Below, piece after piece: positions 34,001 to 42,903 of a stretch of 64,000 bases of DNA. Position 1 is the first letter of the stretch. The number at the start of each line of letters is the position of its first letter. The position numbers and the translations under genes are program-made. Origin of the DNA: Phoronis australis (taxonomy: Eukaryota; Phoronida; Phoronidae); NCBI GenBank assembly GCA_002633005.1, contig NMRA01000103.1, positions 222,690-286,689 on the forward strand, read 5' to 3'. Under the pieces are notes generated by a model. The model ran no database searches. It was not told where the DNA came from and saw nothing but the letters and a program-made list of their open reading frames with translations.

Positions 34001-35537
34001 CTGTGCGACGGCGAATTGTTCTCGACATGTCCAAACCTAATTTCTTCTAACTGAGTTTTAAGACACCAGAAGAGTTTTTTCGAGCGTAAAACCATTCAGT
34101 AGTATGCATCTACGATAAAATGTCTTACCTACACTGTAGCCGCGTCCACCACTCACTTAAATCATAGCCAAGTGCACGCCGCATTTGAACCGTTTAGTGT
34201 ATTTTTGAGGCCAATAATCCTCAGTCGTAGCCACTTTTTATTGGTTGATACTTGAAACATTTGTTGTATTTAGGGAACATACCTTTTTGTCCAATCGTAT
34301 CCTTCTTGCCTTGAATTTCAGGTTAACGATTGGACATTTTCTCGGCGCTATATCTTAACTGAGCGGAAATGACTGACTACTAAGTGAAGTTTACCCGCTT
34401 ATCACCCGAACGAGAGGCTGCAAGCACTGAGCATATTCCAAAACGCACAGGCTTATATGAACATTTATTGTATGTATTAGCTGCGTGCTAAACTAGTAGA
34501 TCGTGCTTCAACGCTAACATCATGATATTTTATGAGATTGTCTTATTTTGACTCATTGGTTGAGATGTCGTGTGTGGGCTCTGAATACCAGAATAGACGT
34601 GGAAGTCCAAGTTCGTTAGATGAAGTTCAAGATTGCAGCACGGAAACTAAAGTATATTGTACTTGACGAGCGCGTAATATACCGCTCCATTGTCATTTTA
34701 ACTTACGTTGAAGTTGGTCATGTTTGACCTGCCGAACCATCAATAAATGCAACATTAATGGCCACTAGGTGGAGTAGTGACCGCTGGTCCAAAAAACGCT
34801 GGTCTCCTGACCTATATAGTCTCCTTGATTCTAATCTTCTAATTCTCAAGTCAATTCTACTGTCAAGGAGGGGCATCCACCCAGTAAATGACATGGTTAT
34901 AAGCCAACGAATTACGCATTCAAGTCTATCAACAATAGACAAGGATGAGTACAAGTTGTCCAGGTTTGGAACCAGCTTCATCACCGCCCACCAGGCGGCC
35001 ATTCATTGGCTTCTGACGATAGCTGCTGTAAGTAGCCGAAATAATTAAGGTAATCAAATCTACTCCTTGACTACAAAAAAAAAAAATATTTAGCGTATCT
35101 GCTCTGCTGACCTCCTGAACTCATTCAGTGTTGCATTTAAAGTCACGGTGATTTTGTCACTCATTGAAAAAGGAATGTTAGAATTTTCTGAAAGATCAGT
35201 ACTACACCATACGTTTGTCATTGGGTTTCAAGAACTGTGAAATTACCTCGTTGGGAAGACACTGTGCAGTGGTATTCTGACAGGCTTTAGGATCGCCGCT
35301 GGCTGGACACACGTAGCAGTTCGGAAATGTCAAGTTAGATTTGCCCTTTAACACCTCTGTTAATGTCAATATTTTCTTTCTCTGTAAATTTGGTGGTGGT
35401 TTCTGCTTTTTCCCAGTGGCGTAATCAGTGGAGACTCCAAGAACAAGCAGGACAGTCACAACTGGAAGACATGATGGGAAATGGTGCACGTGACTAAACA
35501 AAGCCTCACCTAGCGTCGTCTTTGAACATCCTTGCAT
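21869..35537 (-). CDS. Secreted multidomain protein: Ly6/uPAR - half TSP1 - His-rich - mucin stalk - Ly6/uPAR
   Basis: Seven exons (35537-35247, 31698-31578, 28493-28386, 27581-27225, 25536-24736, 23811-23676, 22058-21869) join in matching phases (0,1,1,1,1,2) into exactly 668 codons with one terminal stop. The N-terminus has a hydrophobic core LPVVTVLLVLGVST (signal peptide). Residues about 73-129 form a ten-cysteine Ly6/uPAR domain ending CCRDDLCN. Residues 138-174 are the first half of a thrombospondin type 1 repeat (WSDWSTCSATCGHG). Residues 175-293 are an unrecognised charged segment, about 319-347 is His-rich, 387-557 a Thr/Pro mucin-like stalk of 16 ten-residue units, and 561-640 a second Ly6/uPAR domain ending CCAKSKCN. 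There is no transmembrane or GPI tail after it, so secretion into the extracellular space or mucus is inferred. Ligand and function are unknown. Several introns carry mobile-element debris. Confidence 0.85.
22132..22345. repeat. GAT/GGTGAT-rich simple repeat in intron 6
   Basis: Degenerate GAT, GGTGAT and ATGATG triplets. The plus frame is open for about 80 codons but has no start or splice context, as expected of triplet repeats. Confidence 0.55.
22495..22865 (+). repeat. Interspersed repeat, copy B
   Basis: Direct copy of 16975-17345, lying in intron 6 of the Ly6/mucin gene. Confidence 0.8.
23676..23811 (-). CDS. Exon 6: first half of Ly6/uPAR domain 2
   Basis: Acceptor TGTCTGCAG, donor AAACG then GTAATG, phase 1 in and 2 out. 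It begins FSCYTCDPKDDGSC and contributes the first cysteines of a three-finger domain (CYTC, SC, AC, YC). Confidence 0.85.
23955..24035 (+). mobile_element. Weak tRNA-like sequence
   Basis: A B-box-like GGTTTGATTCC (23996-24006), preceded by a possible D-arm region, within intron 5 of the Ly6/mucin gene. No acceptor stem. Confidence 0.25.
24736..25536 (-). CDS. Exon 5: His-rich tract and Thr/Pro mucin-like stalk
   Basis: Acceptor TTTGATTTTAG, donor CCG then GTAATT, phase 1-1, 267 codons. A basic start (KRQRTHEKRSKRSKS) leads into three or four repeats of SHSHHKHG, a potential divalent-metal-binding tract. Then come a short linker with two cysteines (VCLNLAPC) and 16 imperfect copies of PTTPEPTTLK, a likely O-glycosylated rod. 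The repeat is a 30-bp minisatellite, so copy number may vary between alleles. Confidence 0.85.
24780..25250 (-). repeat. 30-bp coding minisatellite
   Basis: Sixteen head-to-tail imperfect 30-bp units encode PTTPEPTTLK-type decapeptides. On the plus strand the unit reads GTTGGTTCGGGTGTCGTTGG plus TTTCAAA-type sequence. The antisense strand is open through the whole array. Confidence 0.9.
26403..26498. repeat. Near-perfect foldback with a UUCG-type loop
   Basis: Arms 26403-26445 and 26451-26498 are inverted copies (GATATCCCACTCGACATTAT and, reversed, AATATCCCACAAGACAACAT; then CGCGTAACGACC). The loop reads CCTTCGGA. It lies in intron 4 of the Ly6/mucin gene. Likely a short foldback transposon. 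Confidence 0.85.
27225..27581 (-). CDS. Exon 4: unrecognised charged helical segment
   Basis: Acceptor TTTTACTTAG, donor TTTTAG then GTGTAC, phase 1-1, 119 codons. The segment is rich in Lys, Arg, Leu and Asp with one cysteine (GEKDCFSAV) and a likely amphipathic run IHDVRQLPRDVFLYLVNLIR. No known domain was recognised; the high charge and lack of disulfides are unlike its neighbours. Confidence 0.75.
27582..28385. other. Intron 3 of the Ly6/mucin gene
   Basis: I looked here for an exon carrying the missing C-terminal half of the thrombospondin repeat and saw no candidate with the needed cysteines. Confidence 0.5.
28386..28493 (-). CDS. Exon 3: half thrombospondin type 1 repeat
   Basis: Acceptor TTTTTTACAG, donor GGG then GTAACA, phase 1 at both ends, 36 codons. 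It contains PCGKWSDWSTCSATCGHG and then TRTRKC, which are the W-x-x-W ladder, CSxTCGxG core and Arg layer of TSP1 repeats. The three C-terminal cysteines of a full repeat are absent here and in the next exon. If the donor were ignored, the frame would stop about 36 codons later without another cysteine. Confidence 0.85.
29041..29620 (+). repeat. GAT/GAC/GAA triplet-rich low-complexity region
   Basis: Several hundred bases dominated by GATGAT, GATGAC and GACGAC. The frames encode Asp/Glu runs or Met runs depending on frame and are interrupted by stops near 29280. I regard it as a decayed microsatellite in intron 2 of the Ly6/mucin gene, not an acidic protein. Confidence 0.6.
29621..31250. other. 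Part of intron 2, nothing recognised
   Basis: AT-rich sequence with short ORFs only. Confidence 0.5.
31252..31403. mobile_element. MITE of the GCGTTCAGTA family, copy 1
   Basis: Ends GTTCAGTAAGGCTAGGACCT (left) and, inverted, GTTCAGTAACGCTAGGACCT (right), about 150 bp overall. It is an inverted copy of the element at 36982-37130, sharing also the internal CGAAGTCTTGC-type and CACGTG blocks. Confidence 0.8.
31578..31698 (-). CDS. Exon 2: second half of Ly6/uPAR domain 1
   Basis: Acceptor TTTCTACAG and donor TCAG then GTGAGC, both strong. It begins TCLNRENNN and contains CNYCCRDDLCN, the diagnostic CCxxDxCN ending of the three-finger fold. Phase 0 in, phase 1 out. Confidence 0.9.
32197..32507. 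mobile_element. Composite foldback element
   Basis: The outer inverted repeats begin ATTACATGTTC and continue to CTCCCTTATCT (from 32197 and, reversed, from 32507). Inside are two related hairpins, 32214-32324 and 32384-32490, each opening GTTATCTCCC. The first is nearly perfect (GAGTGGATTTTG against its complement). It is located in intron 1 of the Ly6/mucin gene. Confidence 0.75.
32855..32918 (-). mobile_element. tRNA-derived SINE-like sequence
   Basis: On the minus strand there is an A-box-like GTGACTTAGTATGATAAGTG, then a B-box region GTCGTGTGTTCGAGTTCCC. The spacing between boxes suits a tRNA-type pol III promoter. No complete cloverleaf. Confidence 0.45.
33098..33325. mobile_element. 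MITE of the GCGTTCCGTA family
   Basis: The left end GCGTTCCGTAGACCCAAGAC and the right end, inverted, GTGTTCCGTAGACGCGCGAA enclose about 230 bp. Confidence 0.65.
33326..35246. other. Part of intron 1 of the Ly6/mucin gene
   Basis: ORFs of 94-125 codons on both strands (33312-33689, 34718-35048) overlap one another and lack splice signals or known motifs. The slightly higher GC at 34740-35010 may mark an old repeat. Confidence 0.4.
35247..35537 (-). CDS. Exon 1: signal peptide and first half of Ly6/uPAR domain 1
   Basis: ATG at 35537-35535; 97 codons, phase-0 donor (GAG then GTAATT). The n-region before the hydrophobic core is long (about 22 residues), so a shorter upstream-spliced start cannot be excluded. 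The Ly6 half begins NCYVC and contributes four cysteines. A basic linker (KKQKPPPNLQRKK) separates it from the signal peptide. Confidence 0.8.
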
Positions 35538-36980
35538 TGGATCTTGTTTCGGAGTGGAACACTTTGTTTAGGTTTTGTAATACGGCGAATTGTGTCCCTA
35601 ATCACACGTGATGAAACTAGCGATAAATTGTTGTATTTCAGTTTAAAATTTACGGTTTCGGATTAACCCGTAATTAGGTATAAAGCGATATGCGTGCGCA
35701 AACCAAGCTCACAAATAATGTGACTAGTAGAATATGTCAAAGAAAATAATTCAAGTTCTGTCTGAAATAAGCCGACTTATACTTGGCTAGTTCCTGACGA
35801 GTGTAACTATGTCCTAGGTTGAGTTTATTGGCGGTCTCGTTATGTTGTCAATGTTGCTCTGTACTACTGATTCGATGGTGAACCTCCGTATGCAAGCAAA
35901 CACTCACTTAACACATTGAGCCGGAGTCACACTCCGTGGGATCTGAGTGAGATGAGCTCATACAGGCAATGGTCATGATTACACACTAGGAATTTCAGTG
36001 TTATTGTCACCAAATTTACGTAACCGATAATCCACACAATATTCAGCATGATGCCTTATCAATGCCCAACTTATCAAAACTTCATATATTAGTCCATGGC
36101 CTTATATGTCGGGGTCGCTGACTTGGGATGAACAAACCTTTAAATTCGAATACAAATTTCACGACACTGACCTGCTGTGTTTTTGCACCGTTACTCATTC
36201 AATATTATCATATTACAACATATTAACATCGAAGGTCTATTAAATTGTTAAAATTTTGACTAGCAGCAATGTGGAAAAATGATGACTAACCGATAAACTG
36301 TGAGGCCTTATTCTATTATAAGCTTACAGTCTTCTGTACGTGATGGTTGTATTTTGAAATGTTCAAGTTTACAAAATACAATGTACACCGTTTCGTCATA
36401 CCAGGTTTCATGGTGGCAGGGTGTCGTAGCTTGGAAAACTAATAGATTTGTTTACAGAGTTAAAACTCGGTGAAAGTATATATTTTATGAAAATAGACAG
36501 ACTGTAGAACTTATGTTTGACCAAGTATAGTTAGTAAAACTTACCAAAAACTAAGGCCTATTCAGAGCAAGAAACTAAAACCATAACACGACCAACTTTT
36601 GTTTGATATGAATGTTCAAGATAGAATTCCAACAACTCTGTTACGCCATATAAATCATCATTTCGTTTTTGTTTGATGCAACTTTTGATGTCTTTCATAA
36701 AAATAATAAAAGTTGTATTGTTGATAATCGCTCATGCAAAAGTGGAGACGTTTAAAAACAAATCCTAACACCGTTTTGGGACCAGCGCATGAAGTCATTT
36801 TTGAGGTGAGATAGACATATTTGGTCTCTTTTGAGGGTCCTACATAACCGTAATGACGTTTTTATCAATATTATGGCCATTGCGGAGAGGTCAGAGCTCG
36901 TACCCTACTCTTACAAAGGAAATTGACATGGTTGCAAGTATGGTTTGAAACATTCCCTCAGTAGTGACAGGCACGGGCCA
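35538..36980. other. Upstream region of the Ly6/mucin gene
   Basis: The presumed promoter lies just right of 35537 on the minus strand. I see no clear TATA box. No other gene was recognised. Confidence 0.4.
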
Positions 36981-36981
36981 G

Positions 36982-37130
36982 GCGTGCGTTCAGTAACGCT
37001 AGGACCTTCGCTAGCACCTAGCTAAAATCTAGTCAAAATCACGTGTTATCATTTGAAATACACTACAATGTCCCACCTGATCTCGCGAAGTGTTGCTTTT
37101 TAGCGAGGTCCTAGTATAACTGAACAGGAG
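36982..37130. mobile_element. MITE of the GCGTTCAGTA family, copy 2
   Basis: Starts GCGTTCAGTAACGCTAGGAC and ends AGGTCCTAGTATAACTGAAC. The whole element aligns to the reverse complement of 31252-31403. Confidence 0.8.
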
Positions 37131-37449
37131 GCAGGTCTCGTAGATTGGTGTATGACCCGTCACAACAACGGGATGAATAGATTCTACGATAACTGCAAGA
37201 CCTTCGAAGTGCACTCACCTTGTTGGAAAAACGTCAATAAAAATCCAGTTCTCCTTTTTTATGAACCAAGGTGAAAGGGATCAACTGAAGGTTTTCGCAT
37301 TGCAAATATTTGAGATAAAATGGTCACCAGCCAGAAAATGATGGGACACGCCTTATGTTATCTTATCGTTATCGATGAAAATTTTGCTATTAGTCATAGC
37401 AGCCACAGACGTGAGGCCGTTTTCCGTAAATAGAGAATCCTACACGAGT

Positions 37450-37560
37450 CTCGGGTTTATGACATGGGCAAAACCTCTTACAAATATCTTCAAAATCCCG
37501 AGGATTGTCGATGGATTTTGACGAAATTTCCAAGAGGTTTTGCCCATGTCATAAATCTGA
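37450..37560. repeat. Near-perfect foldback (48-bp arms)
   Basis: Arms 37450-37498 and 37513-37560 share TTTATGACATGGGCAAAACC and TCAAAATCC in inverted orientation, with a loop of about 14 nt. Confidence 0.85.
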
Positions 37561-37564
37561 GTTG

Positions 37565-39960
37565 AGTGTACATGTAGGATTTGTTTTCTCACATGGACCG
37601 TAAAAACGATCTTTTTTGCCTTACTTTTGTTAATAGTTTTATTTTAAGCTTAGCAATTGTAAATTACATTCAGCTTTCGTAGCACATATTCAAGTTAAAA
37701 TGTAATAATTAGTCTTTGAAGTTGTCCTATATTAAAACATAAAAATGTTGATAAATAGCGGTCAGCAAGGCTTCCCCGAGCGGTAGCACTGAACTGGCAT
37801 TGACTGAGACGGCACAGCTAGACAGTCTCGCATCGTTTCTTGAGTTAAAGTTCGTCTCCGTTTGAATGGATATGGAATTCGATGGGTGCGTTTAAGAAGT
37901 TGTTTGCATGTCCTTCCGACTGGGAATACGTACAGTTGCGACACCCGATTTGTCAATCATAACCTTGTCACCTTCTCGGAACTCCGGCATTGTTTGGTTG
38001 GCGCGCGTTTGGTTGTTTTAGTGTTTTGCAGACGATAAAACGTAAGGCGTATGGATTTCTACTTTTCAATACTTAGTGATTCACCCATGTAATATCAAAA
38101 AATTATGTACTCGGTGTTATTGACCAGTCGTATCGTAACACATTCCAGGTCATGTGAGGAAAGAAATAACTTCCTTGAGACCAATTGCAGTTGTGACTCG
38201 TATTAGTGGTAATTTCTTGGCTTGGGAAGAGCTGTGTCTTAATAATTACTTGAGATCATTTTTGCTCGGCCTCAAGCAATATTGAGCTGTTTGGCTCGCC
38301 GGCTACCATGTTTTTCCCCGTTAGAAACTTCATAAACTACACATACATGTACAAGAAAAGTGAACTGTTGTGGTCCTCCTAACAATAGTATTGACATAGG
38401 CCTACAACATATAGTTAAACTGCAATTAATCAAGTCAATGGAAGAAACGTGAACTAATGAGTAAACAACCATTGGTAATCGACAGTTACGTATTGCCTGT
38501 AACAAACTAATTTCCCTGCGACGGGTGAAAAGTACTTATTGAGCTCTCATCTACTTTGCTTAGATGACAAAATTATGATATTAGTTGAAAAAACTGTGAA
38601 GATTAATTATTGAATTTTCAACATGCCTGTCGTCATCTAAACAGGCAATGCGTAATAAGCAATTCAAACCTGCAAATCCGAATTTGGAACGCAACATCAT
38701 CGTCGTTTATTGGCGTCTCACAAGGAACAAACCTAGACAGCTCACTTTATTTATACCAGAAGGTCGCCTTAACGACAAGTTTAATAATATATCCCCGATT
38801 CTTAAATACTGTATTGTTTTAATGATAAATTTCATTGCCTCCTGTCGAGGGGCTTGTCCATAGTAACAAGATAGTGAACGTCTTCATTAGACCGTTATCT
38901 GTTAATACCTTTGACTGGGAGGCTTTATTAGTTCTACAAATCGTCTACCGTAATTCCTGCCGTCCGAGGTCGTACGTGCATCGGGGCTCCAAGGTCCAAA
39001 ATATCGCTAACAGTTTATCCTATAAATGATTTTTTTTTAATCACGAATTAGAATCCCAATTGCCAGTGTAAACATATCACGTGACATACACCTAGTTTGC
39101 AGCCACATCGACAGGAACGAATCTGTTAAAATGTCATTCATTTATGTCGCGGGGTTAAAATACTACGCGGTGGAAAAAGATGAGCCGGCAACGGTCGACC
39201 GGCGGTTGCACAAATAGTAACAGCCGACAACACAAAACAAAAGGGAAATATAATCAGATATGACAGAGGTTGAAAAAAACGTCCCGAATTTCAATGCCAT
39301 CGTTTTGCAAAAGTCAGAGGACTTATACTAACAAATAATACATGCCCATTGTGTACTTGACTTAATATTTAAGGTAACCGAGCAATAATGCTTCTCTTTA
39401 TCACCGATCGAAACCGCTGCGTTAGCTTTTGTTGCGTGAGGTTTCTTCATTTCTTGTACAAATTGAAGAAATGGTTGTGAACTTGGACTGGGTCGCCTAG
39501 CTTGAAAACTAAGTGTGAGCATGCACTGTAAACGAGTGCCTCAAAAAATTAAAACCTTTGGGATCATGATATTACTTCACAAACTACAGACGAGCGGATG
39601 GAAAAAGCGCTAATTTGAGCAAAATTTTGAAAATGTGACTTTATAAAACGCTAGTTTTCCGCTAATAACAAAATAAATATGAGAGTTGGCGAAAGCAGAT
39701 GCAACTAATTAATTACGACTTTCTTCGAAACCTGCCACATGCAAAATATTTCTTTTGAGGACTTAAATCTTCGGTTGAAACGCAGTGTTCTTTTATCCGT
39801 ACGCGTCGTCAGGCAACGTCTTGCATTACTTGACGTTTGCGAAGTTAGGATCCGAATGAAGTCAACGAAGTATCATTACATGCATAAAAATTTCTTTGTA
39901 TATGTATTATATGTAGTTGAAATAACGAGTGAAGTCGTGCAATAACTTTACGCCTGGTCA
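37565..39960. other. Intergenic, no gene recognised
   Basis: Only short ORFs up to about 77 codons, none with exon-like boundaries. Confidence 0.4.
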
Positions 39961-40008
39961 CACATAGGCGGATTTAGGGGGGGCCCAGGGGGCCCGCCCC
40001 CCCCCCCC

Positions 40009-40065
40009 NNNNNNNNNNNNNNNNNNNNNNNNNNNNNNNNNNNNNNNNNNNNNNNNNNNNNNNNN
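40009..40065. other. Assembly gap (57 N) inside a C/G homopolymer
   Basis: Preceded by a run of C and followed by a run of G, which suggests an inverted arrangement or sequencing failure in a homopolymer. Confidence 1.
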
Positions 40066-40544
40066 GGGGGGGGGGGGGGCTCAGATCCAATTTCAAGTGT
40101 CAAATTCGTAACACGGCGAAATCGTAACGGAACTATGGCTAAGTATAGTAGGCTCTCCCGCGATATCCCAGGCGACCGGCAGTGGCGCTGGGCACTACAA
40201 CTCCGTTTCCGTCGTCTGCTCCAATGTTTAATGAAGAAAATTACTTCATTTTTTAAAGAAAATGGAATCTGAGGGATGATGAAAAAAACAGAAGCTGCTA
40301 GTAAGATGTCAATTTTAATCGAAGCCTCAGTGAATCACTCTTTATCATTACCAAAGCAATTGCGTCATTATTGCCAACACAAAAGACGGATTTGGTCTTT
40401 TGGGCAATTGAAAACTATTTTAAATACAACAAATTTGTTACGAACTGCTATCACAAAATATAAAACATGTAATAAGCATAACAAAAGGAAGGAGGTTTCG
40501 CGCGCAAACGCTGTAGGTCTCTTAGTGTTAAATTAGGATTTAAA

Positions 40545-40605
40545 TCGTGGTGGTGGAGTGGTAAAGCACGCGCGCTCCAACCGACAGGTCGTGTGGAACT
40601 TACAG
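40545..40605 (+). mobile_element. tRNA-like A-box fragment
   Basis: GTGGTGGAGTGGTAAAGCAC is a close A-box/D-arm match, followed by CAGGTCGTGTGG where a B box would lie. It looks like a truncated SINE inside the 39963-40859 element. Confidence 0.4.
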
Positions 40606-40864
40606 TTATTCCTGTGTGACACTTTCTCAGAGTTTTGTTTTTTCTTACCTTTTTTTCTTGGATAATACTTCGGGAATCAAGGAAAATGCTTGATTTTTAG
40701 AGGAAAACCAGAAAAATTTCCTGGGCGGGAGATCCGAGCAAACCCCCCTCCCGGCCTCCCCCCATTCGGTGCCATGCGCATCTACAATTGTGCTTTGAGC
40801 AAATGTTTACAGACAAAATGTTGCCCCCCCCCCCTTGTGATATCCTAGATCCGCCACTGTCACA

Positions 40865-42325
40865 CTACAATTCAAGCTTGTTGTCGCGAAACTGATTAAG
40901 CTCACAAGAAGTGACGTTTGCCGAATGAGCTGATGACGATGCACACATGTATGTGTAAGCCAACTGTTACGTATTTAGAGAAATAGTTCACACGCGTACC
41001 CCAAAAGTATTAGACTAGATTAGAGCTACTGATAGTGTCCACTTGTTAGAACTACATGTAAAAACGTATTTTTGTAACTTGTTTGAATAGATGCTAGCGC
41101 AGTTACTCGGAAATTACCCCGCTATAATTTTTACCGCTGAATAACTGGGATTATCAGCCTTTAAGAGAATCAAAAAACTCGTTGCACGTTATTTTTAAAC
41201 CCGCTTAAAAATTACTTCGATTAAAGAGATGTGAAAAATTGGATCCTTTGTAGACGCATTAACATCGCCCTGCGGGTTGTAGTTGATTATTTAACCCTGG
41301 CACCTGAGCGGCACGTCCGATATTAAACTCGGGTACACCTGCACCTTCTTGAAGTATCCCTGGGGTTAATGTTAGTGTGTGTAAACACCAAAAGTATTCT
41401 GCTCATAGGTATTCTAATACAGTTTTCGTATGTGCTCATACTGTACGTGCAACATCAAGACCCTCGTGACGTTGCCAATGTCGAGGGGCGCCCTCCACGT
41501 GAATGGTCAATTTTATAACTCAGATTGAGTTCACTCTTAATTTTGACACCTTCAAAAGACTACGACAAGAGCACGTCGTTGGACAATGAAAATCACACGG
41601 TTGCAATAAACTTGACGAAAAAATGCAAATATGTAGGTCTTATTTTTCGGCTGATGCCGGCAGGCATTATGGATGTAAACCGATTCCGTTTCAAAAGTTT
41701 AGCAGTCTTTAAGAAAGACTCTGTTGCGTAAAATACGAGGAGTAAGATTGTCAAAATTTTTTCGCTGAATGAACAAACAAATTTTCATCATTTGCTCTTC
41801 TCGTAGTAGCAAAAAACTTGCCTTATTTACTTGCATAACAGGCAGTGCAAGGATAATTTTAGGAGCGCTCTCCTCGTGAATGGCGCATGGATCATTTCAT
41901 TGACGCACTGTGATTGCTAAACTCGGGTCAACGGGCCCATTAAAATTGGAAGCGGAAAAGGTCAAAAATAGCATGGCCCACTGGTCCTCCATGGTTTTAA
42001 GTCGCGTGGGTTAATTCACCAATACCCATGTTTTTCGAAGAGGATCTCTGCAAGTGGTTACCAGTTTGTTGCCAGTGTACGTGTGCACAAATTTGGCCTA
42101 TCGACGGTAGATGTCACTATTTACTATGACCGTGCTTCAACGGCAGAGTTAATTTTAAGGGCGCGTCACTGGGGCATAAAAATTATAACTAGACCCTACG
42201 CCGGGAGCAATAAAACTGTTACAATTTCGCCTAATTTTGTCTTGACGCATTGCATTCTGAATGTAATACAACTGTAATGCGGGAGAGTAGCTGACCAACC
42301 AGAAATTTTATCAACTAGCTCGCCG
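40865..42325. other. Intergenic, no gene recognised
   Basis: AT-rich with short ORFs only. Confidence 0.4.
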
Positions 42326-42328
42326 GAA

Positions 42329-42903
42329 CCCGTTCCAAGAAAACTGACTTAGCTAAGACAGATCTTAACTTTCAATCAATTTTAAGATAAAACTTAAATT
42401 TGCCTCAAGACCGTTTCAAAAAGATTAAAAAACGGACGATCGCCGCACAAATACTGCACGTTAAATAGTCATTAGCCATTCAGCCAGCATGCCACTGATC
42501 ATCTCTGAATAACATGCAGAGCTCAGTGACCCTGTAACTATGGTGATGACCAGCTAATTACTATTCCCTGAATCTCTTACTTTACTTTATGGATATTACC
42601 TGAGCTGTATGTTGGCACTTGCTGTCTTTTGTATATAATTATCCTGATGATGTCTAATGAATAGACGAAACGTTGAATTAACATGAACTTTTTTATTTGT
42701 GCGGCGAGGAACGGTCCGCTTTTTAGTCTTACTTTGGACAAAAACTGATGTAATTTCAAAAAAGTTCGACTTAAGTTTTTGACTTAAGGTTTTTCTTAGT
42801 AATGACTATCTTACCAGATGAGGAAGTTTCAAAGATTGGAATTTGAGACAAATCTTAGACTTAAGTCAAAAATGAACTTAAGTCAGTTTCTTGAAACGTG
42901 GCC
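42329..42903. mobile_element. Nested inverted-repeat elements
   Basis: The outer ends (CCAAGAAAACTGACTT near 42335 and, inverted, TCAAGAAACTGACTT near 42895) enclose an inner pair, ACGGACGATCGCCGCACAAA (about 42425-42452) and, inverted, GCGGACCGTTCCTCGCCGCA (about 42695-42728). Inside the inner element is CTGATGATGTCTAATGAATA followed by GACGAAACGTTG, a motif type common at the ends of some animal retroelements. Confidence 0.6.

Larger units (their letters stand above)
39963..40859. mobile_element. Non-autonomous DNA transposon with GGCGGAT ends
   Basis: Left end CATAGGCGGATTTAGGGGGG and right end, inverted, CAGTGGCGGATCTAGGATAT are flanked by a 5-bp direct repeat TCACA (39958-39962 and 40860-40864). 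G/C homopolymers adjoin both ends; the left one contains the gap. No transposase is encoded. Confidence 0.7.

Noticed and set aside
34718-35048. Overlapping 94- and 96-codon ORFs on opposite strands
   Set aside because: Within intron 1 of the Ly6/mucin gene; neither has splice signals or known motifs.
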